Assembly: GCF_034424375.1 (NCBI RefSeq) | Contig: NZ_CP139965.1 | Span: 372,001 to 436,000 of the forward strand | Origin: Paraburkholderia kururiensis | Lineage (GTDB): Bacteria > Pseudomonadota > Gammaproteobacteria > Burkholderiales > Burkholderiaceae | Length of the DNA stretch: 64,000 bases | Reading direction: 5' to 3' | Shown: in pieces, positions 15,695 through 24,983 of the stretch | How the letters are laid out: each line of letters starts with the position of its first letter | Position numbering within the stretch: position 1 is the first letter of the stretch | Program-made: the position numbers and the translations under genes | The notes under the pieces: model-generated | The model's database searches: none | Told to the model about the DNA's origin: nothing | Seen by the model: only the letters and a program-made list of their open reading frames with translations

Positions 15695-16885
15695 TTATGC
15701 GGCGAACGGCAGGCCCACGTAATTTTCCGCGAGCGAACGCGCCGCCGCCTCCGACGTCGTCACGTAATTCAGCTCCGACATCTTCAGGCGATTGACGAAC
15801 GGCGTGTCGTCGGCCGAAGGGTGCAGCATGTTCGTCATGAACCACGAGAAGTGCTCGGCGCGCCAGACACGTTCGAGACACGTGGACGAATAGGCGTCGA
15901 GCAGGTCGGTGCATCCGTCGCGATAGCGCGCGGCCAGCGCCTGCGAGAGCACGCGCACGTCGGCCACGGCCAGGTTCATGCCCTTCGCGCCGGTGGGGGG
16001 CACGATGTGCGCAGCGTCGCCGGCAAGAAAGAGCCGGCCGTACTGCATCGGCTCGGCCACGAAACTGCGCATCGGCGTCACGCCTTTTTGCAGGATGGCG
16101 CCTTCCGCAGGTTGCCAGCCGCCGTCGTTCTCGAAACGCGTTTTCAGTTCCGACCAGATGCGGTCGTCGGACCATTGCGAGAGGTCTTCGTCCGGCGCGC
16201 ACTGCAGATAGAGCCGCGTGATGGAAGGCGACCGCATGCTGTACAGCGCGAAGCCGCGCTCGTGATGGGCATAGACCAGTTCGGCGGCGTTGGGCGCGGC
16301 CTCGGCCAGAATGCCGAGCCACGCGAACGGATACACGCGCTCGTAGGTACGCAGCACCGAAGCCGGAATCGAATTGCGCGAGACGCCGTGAAAGCCGTCG
16401 CAGCCCGCGATGTAATCGCACTCGATGCGCTGCTCCACGCCCTGATGCATAAAGCGCACTTCGGGACGATCGCGCTGCGCGTCGCCTGCGAGGCCGTGTA
16501 GCGATACGCCGCTCGCTTCGAAGAACATGTGATGCCCGTGCGCGTCGGCGGCATCGATCAGGTCGCGCACCACCTCGTGCTGGCCGTAAATGGTAATGGC
16601 GCGTCCGCCCGTGAGCCCCGTCATGTCGATGCGATGGCGATTGCGCCCGAACAGCAGTTCGATGCCGTGATGCACGAGCCCTTCGCGCTGCATGCGCGCG
16701 CCGAGCCCGGCTTCGTTGATCGTGTCTACCGTGCCCTGCTCCAGCACGCCGGCGCGGATGCGCTGCTCGCAGTACTGGCGCGACTGCGCCTCCACGAGGA
16801 TCGAATCGACGCCTTCGCGTCGCAGCAGATGGGAAAGCAGCAAACCCGCCGGGCCTGCGCCGACGATGGCTACCTGGGTGCGCAT
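15695..16885 (-). CDS. pobA: 4-hydroxybenzoate 3-monooxygenase
   Basis: FAD-dependent hydroxylase (EC 1.14.13.2) turning 4-hydroxybenzoate into protocatechuate with NADPH and O2. At 396 aa it is the standard length. Seen: FAD dinucleotide motif GAGPAG at residues 9-14, the DG motif in YIAGCDGFHGVSR, and the ribityl-binding GDAAHIVPPTGAKGMNLAVAD. The start at 16885 places the FAD motif where it belongs and has AGGAG before it. It is transcribed away from a LysR regulator gene and toward the pca promoter, with its own terminator. Confidence 0.96.
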   Translation of the reverse strand: MRTQVAIVGAGPAGLLLSHLLRREGVDSILVEAQSRQYCEQRIRAGVLEQGTVDTINEAGLGARMQREGLVHHGIELLFGRNRHRIDMTGLTGGRAITIYGQHEVVRDLIDAADAHGHHMFFEASGVSLHGLAGDAQRDRPEVRFMHQGVEQRIECDYIAGCDGFHGVSRNSIPASVLRTYERVYPFAWLGILAEAAPNAAELVYAHHERGFALYSMRSPSITRLYLQCAPDEDLSQWSDDRIWSELKTRFENDGGWQPAEGAILQKGVTPMRSFVAEPMQYGRLFLAGDAAHIVPPTGAKGMNLAVADVRVLSQALAARYRDGCTDLLDAYSSTCLERVWRAEHFSWFMTNMLHPSADDTPFVNRLKMSELNYVTTSEAAARSLAENYVGLPFAA

Positions 16886-16942
16886 GTTCGTCTCCTGAAC
16901 AATTTTTCGAATGGTGGAGCGATTGTCGGCGCTTTCCCCAAT

Positions 16943-16957
16943 ATGCGGCAACCGCAT
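16943..16957. promoter_or_regulatory. LysR-type operator in the pobA/LysR divergent region
   Basis: ATGCGG-CAA-CCGCAT, a perfect 6-bp dyad containing the T-N11-A core (T16944, A16956) of LysR recognition sites. It lies 58 bases upstream of pobA and 65 upstream of the regulator gene, where an autoregulatory activator site is expected. A weaker GTAT-N6-ATAC dyad follows near 16972-16985. Confidence 0.6.
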
Positions 16958-17021
16958 TCCGGGCATAGCTTGTATACGCAAATACGATAGTGCCGCACCG
17001 CCCTCGAAGCTTCTCCTGCCG

Positions 17022-17945
17022 ATGACCGACCTCGACCTGAACCTGATTCCCTACCTCGTTGCCATGGAGGACACGCGCAACGTGAGCCGCGCCGCCGAGC
17101 GCCTCGGCGTGAGCCAGCCGCGCGTGAGCACCGCGCTGGGACGCCTGCGCGAATACTTCGGCGACCCGCTCTTCGTACGCACCTCGCGCGGCATGGAGCC
17201 GACGCCGCGCGCGCTCGCCTTGATCCCCGCCGCGCGCGACGCGCTCGTGCGCATCGAAAAGGGCATGCTCGAGGCTCAGGACTTCGACCCGGCCACGACC
17301 ACACGCACGTTCTCGCTCGCGCTTTCGGACGTGGGCGAGATCGTGTTCCTGCCGCGTCTGCTGCAACTCTTCGCCGAGCGCGCGCCGCGTGCGAGCCTGC
17401 GTTCGGTCTCGCTACCGCCCGCGCAGGTGGAACGCGGGCTCGAATCGGGCGACGTCGACCTTGCCATCGGCTACTTTCCCGACCTCACGGCCAGCAACTT
17501 CTTTCAGCAGCGTCTGTTCACACACCGCTTCATCTGCCTCATGCGCAGCGACCATCCGCTGGCGGGCGAGAAGCTCACGCTCGAGCAGTTCCTTTCGCTC
17601 GGCCACGCCGTGGTGCGCGCCGAAGGCCGCAGCCAGGAAGTGCTCGAGCGCTTCCTGGAAAAGAAGCGCCTGCACCGCCGCGCCGTGCTCGAAACGCCGC
17701 ACTTCATGAGCCTGCCGTTCATCCTTGCGCGCACCGATCTCGTCGCCACCGTGCCGCACGCTATCGGCTTTGCGTACGTGGCCGAGCACGCGTCGATCAA
17801 GCTCGTCGAGCCGCCTGTTGCGCTGCCGCGCTTCGACCTGAAGCAGCATTGGCATCGCAAGTTCCACAACGACGTGCGCACGGGATGGCTGCGCAGCGTG
17901 GTCTCCGAACTCTTCAACGACGCCATGGACGAGTGGCCCAAATGA
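17022..17945 (+). CDS. LysR-type regulator, divergent from pobA
   Basis: LysR-family regulator of 307 aa: HTH at about residues 5-65 (NVSRAAERLGVSQPRVSTALGRLREYFGDPLFVRTSRGMEPTPRA) of the NodD/LinR-like type, then a substrate-binding domain. Start 17022 (MTDLDLNLIPYLVAMEDT) gives the normal N-terminus. Divergent placement and a T-N11-A dyad suggest it controls pobA with 4-hydroxybenzoate as ligand; characterised PobR proteins in other genera belong to the AraC, IclR or LysR families, so this is inference. Confidence 0.9.
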   Translation: MTDLDLNLIPYLVAMEDTRNVSRAAERLGVSQPRVSTALGRLREYFGDPLFVRTSRGMEPTPRALALIPAARDALVRIEKGMLEAQDFDPATTTRTFSLALSDVGEIVFLPRLLQLFAERAPRASLRSVSLPPAQVERGLESGDVDLAIGYFPDLTASNFFQQRLFTHRFICLMRSDHPLAGEKLTLEQFLSLGHAVVRAEGRSQEVLERFLEKKRLHRRAVLETPHFMSLPFILARTDLVATVPHAIGFAYVAEHASIKLVEPPVALPRFDLKQHWHRKFHNDVRTGWLRSVVSELFNDAMDEWPK

Positions 17946-18059
17946 CGCCCGGCCGCGTACTGGGGGCTTTCGCCAGGCACGCGCGGACACAAAACGTGGA
18001 ACAATGGCCAACACCCCAACGGCGCAACGCCAGGCGGACAAGCAGACAGGAGTAGATGG

Positions 18060-18731
18060 ATGACCGACGCAACGAGGACCGCAAGTCACGCGAAACCCGC
18101 GCCGCAGGAAACCGGTGCTGCGAAGAGCAGCGCCGAGCCGCGGCCCACACGAGAAGAAGCCGAAGCAGCGGTACGCGTGCTATTGCGCTGGGCCGGAGAC
18201 GACCCCACGCGCGAAGGTCTCGTAGACACCCCGGCGCGCGTCGCGCGTGCCTTCGAGGAATTCTTCGCGGGCTACGCCACCGACCCGCGCGAGATTCTCG
18301 CCCGCACGTTCGCCGAAGTGGACGGCTACGACGAGATGATCGTGCTCAAGGACATCCGCTTCGAGAGCTACTGCGAGCACCACATGGTGCCCATCATCGG
18401 CCGCGCGCACGTGGCCTATCTGCCGGATCGTCGCGTGGTGGGCATTTCGAAGCTGGCGCGCCTCGTGGACGCGTTCGCGAAGCGCCTGCAGATCCAGGAA
18501 AAGATGACGGTGCAGATTGCCGATACGCTCAACGAGGTGCTGCAACCGCGCGGTGTGGGCGTGATCCTGGAGGCGGCGCATCAGTGCATGTCGACGCGCG
18601 GCGTGCACAAGGCGGGTGTGGAAATGGTGACGTCGCGCATGCTGGGCACCTTCCGTACCGATCCGTCGACACGTCGCGAATTTCTCTCCATCGTCGGCAA
18701 TCCGGTGGGAACGAGTATCGCGAACACGTAA
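18060..18731 (+). CDS. folE: GTP cyclohydrolase I
   Basis: Converts GTP to 7,8-dihydroneopterin triphosphate, the first step of folate and pterin synthesis (EC 3.5.4.16). The 223-aa protein keeps the zinc ligands Cys105, His108 (SYCEHH) and Cys176 (AHQCMSTRG), so it is the zinc type IA enzyme. The first 30 residues are a poorly conserved leader. Two ATGs overlap here; 18060 is in frame and has AGGAG upstream. It stands alone and converges with the DMT transporter gene 19 bases later. Since phenylalanine hydroxylase also needs pterin, a second folE may exist elsewhere. Confidence 0.96.
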   Translation: MTDATRTASHAKPAPQETGAAKSSAEPRPTREEAEAAVRVLLRWAGDDPTREGLVDTPARVARAFEEFFAGYATDPREILARTFAEVDGYDEMIVLKDIRFESYCEHHMVPIIGRAHVAYLPDRRVVGISKLARLVDAFAKRLQIQEKMTVQIADTLNEVLQPRGVGVILEAAHQCMSTRGVHKAGVEMVTSRMLGTFRTDPSTRREFLSIVGNPVGTSIANT

Positions 18732-18750
18732 GGTCGTGGGCGGGCCAGCG

Positions 18751-19728
18751 CTAGTCGTGCACTTCGCGTGATGCCGCATGCAGCGGCGTATCGCTTGGCG
18801 CCGTCCTGCACTTTCGCGCCCGCCGTATAGTGGCCAGCAAAATCGCGCCCAGCACGCAGGCCATGCCGGCCAGTTGTGCCGGCCTGATCGTCTCGTGCAG
18901 CAACAGCGCTGCAAACACCAGCGACGACACCGGCACGAGCGCAGTCGTCACGCTCGCCTCGCCGCCCGTCACGCGCGCCGATCCCGCGTACCACAGCATG
19001 AAGCCCGCCACCGTGGGCACCAGCGCGTAATAGACCACGCCCATTACCGCAGGCGCATCGAAGGCAGCGCGCCAGGGCGCCTCGAACAGCGCGGGCACGA
19101 TGGCCACACAGAAGCCGATGCCGCTCATCAACGCGGACAATTGCAACGGCGTCACCGTCGCGCGCAGCTTCCGGTTGATGAGGATGAACAGGGCCTCGCA
19201 CACCACCGCCGCGAACACCAGCGCATTGCCGGCGAGCGAGCCTGCCGCGCGTGCGCTGCCGCTCGCCATCCACGATGCCCCGGCAGCACTCAACGCCGAA
19301 AGCGGCACGGTGCACACGAGCACACCCACAGTCGCGAGCGCGACCGCGCCGGCAAGCGCCGCGTTCATCCGCTCACCAAGCGCAATAACAGCGACGAGCG
19401 CCGACACCGCGGGCAACGTGCCCGCAATCACGCCGGCATCGGCAGCGGACGCGAGCCTCATCCCGCTAATCAGCAACACCGTGTAGCCGACGCTGCCCGC
19501 GCCCGCCTGGGCAACGACGAGCATCGCGTCGCGCAGACCGAGACGCGGCCAGCGCACACCACGCAGTCGCATGATGGCGACGAACAACGGAAACGCGATG
19601 GCGAAACGCAGCGCGGTGGCCGAGAACGGCGCGAGCCCCGCGGCGATCTCGCGGCTCACCACGACGGTGCTGCCCACGCCGATCATGGCGAGTCCGCAAA
19701 AAAGATAACCCGTGTGCCTCGAATTCAT
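18751..19728 (-). CDS. EamA/DMT-superfamily transporter
   Basis: Inner-membrane protein of 325 aa with ten hydrophobic segments in two EamA repeats (about residues 10-140 and 160-300; GGEASVTTALVPVSSLVFAALLLHETI is the typical repeat end). Relatives export amino acids or other metabolites; the substrate is unknown. It lies 99 bases downstream of an AraC-family gene in the same orientation, which may control it. Confidence 0.88.
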   Translation of the reverse strand: MNSRHTGYLFCGLAMIGVGSTVVVSREIAAGLAPFSATALRFAIAFPLFVAIMRLRGVRWPRLGLRDAMLVVAQAGAGSVGYTVLLISGMRLASAADAGVIAGTLPAVSALVAVIALGERMNAALAGAVALATVGVLVCTVPLSALSAAGASWMASGSARAAGSLAGNALVFAAVVCEALFILINRKLRATVTPLQLSALMSGIGFCVAIVPALFEAPWRAAFDAPAVMGVVYYALVPTVAGFMLWYAGSARVTGGEASVTTALVPVSSLVFAALLLHETIRPAQLAGMACVLGAILLATIRRARKCRTAPSDTPLHAASREVHD

Positions 19729-19827
19729 GCTGTGCGCTCCATGAGAGGGAATGGAGCCGCAGCTTAGGTTCGCCGGCGATGAAGGGTCTTGAAGGAAATT
19801 GCAGTGTTGCTGCGTTGGAGTGGCTGC

Positions 19828-20649
19828 TTACCGCACCGCGTCGGCGTAGACGGCCGGCGTCACGCCGAACATGCGCACGAACGCGCGCGTCATGTGGCTT
19901 TGGTCCGCGAAGCCGGCATTGACGGCTGCATCGGCCAACGCGAGGCCCGACGCAATCGAACGCCGCGCCAGCATGACGCGGCGCTGGACCAGATACGCGT
20001 GCGGCGCCATGCCGACGTCGCGTGCGAAAGCCCGCAACAGCTGGAAGCGGTTCATGCCGGAATCCGCAGCGAGCGCGGCGAGCGTGTGCGGCGCGGACGG
20101 GTCGTCGTCGATGCGGGCTTTGGCGCGTGTGATCGAGCCGAGCGCGAAACGTCGGGGCGCCAGCGTGGCATGCGTCTGAATCACGCATTCGAAGAACGCG
20201 GTCAACGCCTCGTCGCGAACGAGTGCGTCCGGGTAGTGGACAGCATTCGTGGCAATCGCAAAGAGCCGCTCGAACAGCTTTTTCAATCGAGGGTCGTACA
20301 CGACGGGACGCGTCAGTTCGAGGTTGCATGCGTCGGCGCCTGCAAGCTCCGCCGCGGCATCGAACACGAGCGCCGGTTCGAAGTAGAGCATCTGCCACGC
20401 GCGGCCGCGTTCGTCGAACGGCCGGCCGTCGTGAACCTCACCGGGATTCACCGTGATGACGTCGTTCGTGCGCGCCTCGACCGGCCCGCGACCGCTCGCC
20501 GAGCGATGCCCGCCGTGCGTGATGATGCCCACGCCGAAGTGGTCGTGCGAGTGACGTGCGAAGGTGTGCGCCGTGGTCGCGGCAGTGGCCTCGACGCCTG
20601 TGATCGCGCAGCGCAGCATGCGCACGCGGTCGGATGGCGCGCGTTTCAT
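19828..20649 (-). CDS. AraC-family transcriptional regulator with cupin sensor domain
   Basis: A 273-aa regulator: an N-terminal AraC-binding cupin (about residues 25-150; HSHDHFGVGIITHGG, NPGEVHDGRPF) and a C-terminal double HTH (about 175-270; TLAALAADSGMNRFQLLRAFARDVGMAPHAYLVQRRV, ADAAVNAGFADQSHMTRAF). This subgroup is often found next to amino-acid or homoserine exporters, which fits the DMT gene downstream. It begins 19 bases after the end of the serine acetyltransferase gene, so the three may be read together. Confidence 0.9.
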   Translation of the reverse strand: MKRAPSDRVRMLRCAITGVEATAATTAHTFARHSHDHFGVGIITHGGHRSASGRGPVEARTNDVITVNPGEVHDGRPFDERGRAWQMLYFEPALVFDAAAELAGADACNLELTRPVVYDPRLKKLFERLFAIATNAVHYPDALVRDEALTAFFECVIQTHATLAPRRFALGSITRAKARIDDDPSAPHTLAALAADSGMNRFQLLRAFARDVGMAPHAYLVQRRVMLARRSIASGLALADAAVNAGFADQSHMTRAFVRMFGVTPAVYADAVR

Positions 20650-20668
20650 GGCTGCGCACGCGCGCCGC

Positions 20669-21598
20669 TCACGTCGGCCGCCCTGCTTCGTTGCGTTCCA
20701 CTTCGCGTGCCTTGCCCTGCGTCACGCTGCTGCCCGGCGGCACGCTGTGCGTGAGCCACACGTTGCCGCCAATCACCGAACCGCGGCCTATCGTGACGCG
20801 GCCCAGAATCGTGGCGCCCGCATAGATCACGACGTCGTCCTCGACAATCGGATGCCGCGCGTTGCCCTTCACGAGCGTGCCGTCGGTATCCGCCGCGAAG
20901 CTCTTCGCTCCCAGCGTCACTGCCTGGTAGAGCCGCACGCGTTCGCCGATGATCGCGGTTTCGCCGATCACCACGCCCGTGCCGTGGTCGATAAAAAAGC
21001 TGGGGCCGATCTGTGCGCCCGGGTGAATGTCGATGCCGGTGGCCGAGTGCGCGATCTCGTTGATGAAGCGTGCGAGCAGCGGCACGCCGAGCCGGTGCAG
21101 CGCATGCGCGAGCCGATGATGCGTAACCGCGAGCACGCCCGGATAGCACAGCAGGATTTCGGTGATGTGCTGCGCGGCCGGGTCGCCGGCATAGGCCGCC
21201 TGAATGTCGCTGACCAGCAGCGCGCGAATGCCGGGCAACTGCTCGCCGAACTCGCGCGCCACTTCGAAGGCACGCGCGCGCAGCGATTCGTCCGGCGTTT
21301 CTGCATGCTCGGGCAAAAAACGCAGCGCGCGGCGAATCTGCTCTGAGAGCAGCCGCAGCGTGCTTTCGAGCGTGTGCCCGACGTAATAGTCGACGCTTTC
21401 GTCCGTCAGGTCGGGCGCGCCGTAGTGCGTGGGAAACAGCGCGGCGCGCAGGCCGTTGACGATGCCGATCATCGCTTCGCGCGACGGCAGTTCGCGAATA
21501 CCGCGCGGATGGCGCGTTCGATGCAGTTCCTCGCGCGACGCGCGCAGCTCTGCGACGATCTGCTCCAGGCCCCAGTTCGAAGAAGACGGATTTGACAT
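20669..21598 (-). CDS. epsC: Serine O-acetyltransferase, EpsC/SrpH type
   Basis: Hexapeptide-repeat acetyltransferase that makes O-acetylserine from serine and acetyl-CoA for cysteine synthesis. At 309 aa it is longer than CysE, with an extended helical N-terminus typical of the EpsC/SrpH group. The left-handed beta-helix repeats start near residue 195 (GIDIHPGAQIGPSFFIDHGTGVVIGETAIIGE), with the catalytic-region histidines in the IDIHPGA and FIDHGTG motifs. Start 21598 is preferred: the extra 39 codons upstream are not conserved. The C-terminus lacks the usual CysK-binding isoleucine, ending in Arg-Pro-Thr. Confidence 0.9.
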   Translation of the reverse strand: MSNPSSSNWGLEQIVAELRASREELHRTRHPRGIRELPSREAMIGIVNGLRAALFPTHYGAPDLTDESVDYYVGHTLESTLRLLSEQIRRALRFLPEHAETPDESLRARAFEVAREFGEQLPGIRALLVSDIQAAYAGDPAAQHITEILLCYPGVLAVTHHRLAHALHRLGVPLLARFINEIAHSATGIDIHPGAQIGPSFFIDHGTGVVIGETAIIGERVRLYQAVTLGAKSFAADTDGTLVKGNARHPIVEDDVVIYAGATILGRVTIGRGSVIGGNVWLTHSVPPGSSVTQGKAREVERNEAGRPT

Positions 21599-21746
21599 GG
21601 TGACAACGACAGCCGCGCGTTGCGCGGCGAAAAGTGAAGTGTCCCCAGAGATTACCGCGTTTTGTAGCGAGTCGCCGGACAGGCAAGGCAGGCGCGCGTC
21701 GTATCGACGGGCCACACAGATGGGAGAAGACGCACCGTTGCGCGCC

Positions 21747-21980
21747 TCAGATGGTCATGCTGCTCGCGTCGATCCAGCGCACGGCCCAGTCGCGCGCGTG
21801 GGCGATGGCCGCGGCTTCGTCGGAAAAACGCAGGTCGGTGGGAAAGAAGCGGTTAGCGACGAGCTCGCCGTCGCTGGAGCGTGAAATGACCACGTAGGGT
21901 TGCCAGCTGCCGTCGCCGGCACGCGCCGGAGCGCAATTCAGCAGATAGCCACGATGCGTGAATGCAGCGTCGAAGTGCAT
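21747..21980 (-). CDS. Small hypothetical protein
   Basis: A 77-aa soluble protein (MHFDAAFTHRGYLLNCAPARAG...), with a pattern of alternating beta strands and a helix around DEAAAIAHARDWAVRWID. A GTG three codons upstream is an alternative start. Small proteins of this shape are common in Burkholderia-type genomes, but I do not know a function. It is isolated: 148 bases from epsC and 256 bases of apparently empty DNA on the other side. Confidence 0.6.
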   Translation of the reverse strand: MHFDAAFTHRGYLLNCAPARAGDGSWQPYVVISRSSDGELVANRFFPTDLRFSDEAAAIAHARDWAVRWIDASSMTI

Positions 21981-22236
21981 GAGTGTCACCCGCCCTGACT
22001 GCCCTTGTCTGGTTCAAAAGGCGCGTCGGGAACTGCCGTGAAACCCACACCCGGCCGCTCGATGGGGCCGTCGATTACGCACGCGCCAACTGTCGAAAGA
22101 GGATCATACTCTCAAGAAAATTGGCGATCCAAGGAAAAAAGCAAATTACCGCGAGCCGTTCAAGTCGCGAACAAAGGCACGGGTGGTAGGGCGCAAAGCC
22201 ATCAGGAAAAGTACCAGGACATGGCGTCTTTCGCGC

Positions 22237-23979
22237 CTAGTGGATCTCCGGTTCGCCTGCATTCTGCGGGCCACCTGCACCGCCGCGTTGCAGGAAATCG
22301 AAGTCGCAGCCCTTGTCGGCCTGCATGACGTGGATCTGATGCATGGCGCCGTAGCCGCGCGTGAAACGCGGCGGCGGGGCGACCCACTCGGACTGCCGGC
22401 GCGCCAGTTCCTCGTCCGACACCAGCACATTCAGCTTGCGCTGCGGCACGTCGAGTTCAATGAGGTCGCCGTCGCGTACCAGCGCAAACGGTCCGCCGAT
22501 GAACGACTCCGGCGCCACGTGCAGCACACAGGCGCCGTAGCTCGTACCGCTCATGCGTGCGTCCGAGATGCGCACCATGTCGCGCACGCCTTTCTGCAGC
22601 AGCTTCTTCGGAATGGGCAGTTGACCCCACTCGGGCATGCCCGGCGCGCCCACGGGACCCGCGTGTTGCAGCACGAGCACACTGTGTTCGTCGACGTCGA
22701 GCGCTTCGTCGTCGATGCGTGCGGCCATGTCGTTGTAGTCCTTGAACACCACGGCGCGGCCCGTATGAACGAGCAGATGCGGTGCGGCCGCACCCGGTTT
22801 GATGACCGCGCCGTTGGGCGCGATGTTGCCGCGCAGTACCGCGAGTCCGTTGTCGGGCATGAGCGGCGCACTACGCCGGCGGATCACGTCGTCGTTGAAG
22901 ACCTGCGCGTCGGCGATGTTTTCGCCGATGCTCTTGCCGTTCACCGTCTTCTGCATGCCGTCGATCAGATCGCCCAGTTCCTTGAGCATCGCGCGCAGGC
23001 CGCCCGCATAGAAGAAATCTTCCATGAGGTACTCGCCCGTGGGCCGGATGTTGGCGAGCACCGGCGTGCGGCGCGAAATGTCGTCGTAGCGGTCGAGTGT
23101 GAGTTCGATACCCGCGCGGCGCGCCACGGCGATCATGTGCACGATCGCGTTCGTCGAGCCCGACAGCGCGAGACACGTGGTCACCGCGTTATCCACGGAA
23201 CCGGCCGTGAGAATGTCCGAGGGCTTCAGGTCTTCCCACACCATCTCGACGATGCGCATGCCCGTCTTCGCCGCCATTTGCGCGTGCCGCGAATCGGGCG
23301 CGGGAATGGACGCGAAGCCGGGCAGCGTGAAGCCGAGCGCTTCAGCCGCGCTCGTCATGGTGGACGCCGTGCCCATCGTCATGCAGTGACCCGGCGAGCG
23401 CGCAATGCCGCCTTCCACGCCTTGCCAGTCGTCTTCAGTGATGTGGCCTGCGCGCAGTTCGGCCCAGTACTTCCAGGTGTCCGAACCCGAGCCCAGCGTC
23501 ACGCCGTTCCAGTTGCCGCGCAGCATGGGCCCGGCCGGCAGAAAGATGGCGGGCAGGTCCATCGATATCGCGCCCATCAGCAGCGCCGGCGTGGTCTTGT
23601 CGCAACCGCCCATCAGCACGACACCGTCGGCGGGATACGAGCGCAGCGTCTCTTCCACCTCCATCGCGAGGAAGTTGCGGTAGAGCATGGTGGTGGGCTT
23701 CTGGAACGGCTCGGAAAGCGTTTGTACGGGAAGCTCGACGGGAAAGCCCCCGGCCTGCCAGATGCCGCGCTTCACTTCCTCCACACGCTGCTTGAAGTGC
23801 GTATGGCAAGGGTTGATTTCGCTCCACGTATTGAGGATCGCGATAACGGGTTTGCCTGCGTATTCTTCGCGACTATAGCCCATCTGCGAGGTGCGCGAAC
23901 GATGGCCGAACGAGCGCAGGTCGTTGACGCCATACCAACGGTGGCTGCGCAGTTCTTCCGGGGTCTTTCTCTTCGTCAC
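22237..23979 (-). CDS. IlvD/Edd-family sugar-acid dehydratase (L-arabinonate dehydratase type)
   Basis: Iron-sulfur dehydratase of 580 aa that removes water from an aldonic acid to give a 2-keto-3-deoxy acid. Cluster cysteines Cys58 (NPCHTH), Cys126 (GGCDKTT) and Cys199 (PGHCMTMGTAST) fit the IlvD/Edd class. The stretches FFYAGGLRAMLKELG and MVRISDARMSGTSYG and the C-terminal RGYGAMHQIHV are characteristic of arabinonate/xylonate dehydratases rather than valine-pathway IlvD. GTG at 23979 is the start: GGAGAG lies just before it and it overlaps the upstream permease stop (GTGA). With the DapA-fold dehydratase and the semialdehyde dehydrogenase it completes an oxidative pentose (Weimberg-type) route. 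Exact sugar acid not resolved. Confidence 0.88.
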   Translation of the reverse strand: MTKRKTPEELRSHRWYGVNDLRSFGHRSRTSQMGYSREEYAGKPVIAILNTWSEINPCHTHFKQRVEEVKRGIWQAGGFPVELPVQTLSEPFQKPTTMLYRNFLAMEVEETLRSYPADGVVLMGGCDKTTPALLMGAISMDLPAIFLPAGPMLRGNWNGVTLGSGSDTWKYWAELRAGHITEDDWQGVEGGIARSPGHCMTMGTASTMTSAAEALGFTLPGFASIPAPDSRHAQMAAKTGMRIVEMVWEDLKPSDILTAGSVDNAVTTCLALSGSTNAIVHMIAVARRAGIELTLDRYDDISRRTPVLANIRPTGEYLMEDFFYAGGLRAMLKELGDLIDGMQKTVNGKSIGENIADAQVFNDDVIRRRSAPLMPDNGLAVLRGNIAPNGAVIKPGAAAPHLLVHTGRAVVFKDYNDMAARIDDEALDVDEHSVLVLQHAGPVGAPGMPEWGQLPIPKKLLQKGVRDMVRISDARMSGTSYGACVLHVAPESFIGGPFALVRDGDLIELDVPQRKLNVLVSDEELARRQSEWVAPPPRFTRGYGAMHQIHVMQADKGCDFDFLQRGGAGGPQNAGEPEIH

Positions 23980-24983
23980 TTTCTCTCCTTCACACGCGAG
24001 ACGATCTGGGTCGGGCTCACGAACTGCAGCGCGATGATCACCCAGATCAGCGTGATCGCCATGTAGATCATGGCCATGGCGTCGATGGATTGCGGCGCCC
24101 GCACGCCTGTCGAGAATACCGCGTAATAGAGCGCGACGACGAGCGTTTGCGTGGCGGGCCCCGCCGTGAAGAACGTGAGTTCGAAGAGTCCGATGGTACG
24201 AACCAGCACGAGCAGACCCGCCGCGAGCATGCCGGGCACGAGCAGCGGCAACAGCACGTAGCGGAAATAGCGCAACGTGTTCGCACCGAAAATGCGCGCG
24301 GCGGCTTCGAGGTTCGGATCGATCTGCTCGATGAACGGCGTCATCACGAGAATCACGAACGGCAAGGCCGGCACGAGGTTCGCCAGGATCACGCCGCCAA
24401 GCGTGCCCGCGAGGCCGAACTTGTACATGGCCGTGGCCATCGGAATGCCGTAGGTGACGGGCGGCACCATCAACGGCAGCAGGAATACGAGCATGGCAAG
24501 CCGCTTGCCGCGAAACTGCACGCGCGCGAGCGCGTAGGCCGCGGGCACGCCCAGCACGATGGAAAGCAGCACAACGGCGCCCACCACTTCGACCGTCACC
24601 CACAGCACGCTCGCCAGTTGAAAGTCGGACCATGCCTGCGCGTACCAGTGCAGCGTGAACCCTTGCGGCAGCGGCGTGCCGAACCAGCGCGTGGCGATCG
24701 AGTTGATCGCCACGGTGGCAATGAGCAGCAGCACGTTCAGCAGGAAGAACGCCATCGCACCCCACACGAGCGCTTTCCATACGAGGTCGGGCAGACTCGC
24801 ACGCGGGCCTCGTCTTGCCGATTGCCCTTCGGGATGACGCCGCATGCGCGATCCGCCATCGCTCTCGTCGCTCGCAGAGATGTTCATGACGGCATGCGAC
24901 GAGCCCGCCGCGCCGGCATGCGATGCCAGCTCGCGCGGCACGGAGCGGCGCCACTCTTGTCTCGCTTCGCGATCGGTGGTCAT
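23976..24983 (-). CDS. ABC transporter permease (PotC-like)
   Basis: Inner-membrane permease of 335 aa, second of a pair. About six membrane helices from residue 70 on, with the ABC-permease EAA loop reading NLEAAARIFGANTLRYFRYVLLPLLVPG. A hydrophilic leader of about 65 residues precedes the first helix and looks unconserved, so an internal start is possible. It overlaps the preceding permease stop by one base (TGATG) and the dehydratase start by four. The pair resembles spermidine/putrescine and iron(III) type permeases, but the operon suggests a sugar-acid substrate. Confidence 0.88.
   Translation of the reverse strand: MTTDREARQEWRRSVPRELASHAGAAGSSHAVMNISASDESDGGSRMRRHPEGQSARRGPRASLPDLVWKALVWGAMAFFLLNVLLLIATVAINSIATRWFGTPLPQGFTLHWYAQAWSDFQLASVLWVTVEVVGAVVLLSIVLGVPAAYALARVQFRGKRLAMLVFLLPLMVPPVTYGIPMATAMYKFGLAGTLGGVILANLVPALPFVILVMTPFIEQIDPNLEAAARIFGANTLRYFRYVLLPLLVPGMLAAGLLVLVRTIGLFELTFFTAGPATQTLVVALYYAVFSTGVRAPQSIDAMAMIYMAITLIWVIIALQFVSPTQIVSRVKERK

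Noticed and set aside
22183..24066. 627-codon plus-strand frame opposite the IlvD/Edd dehydratase
   Set aside because: Arg/His/Ala-rich mirror translation, no motif.
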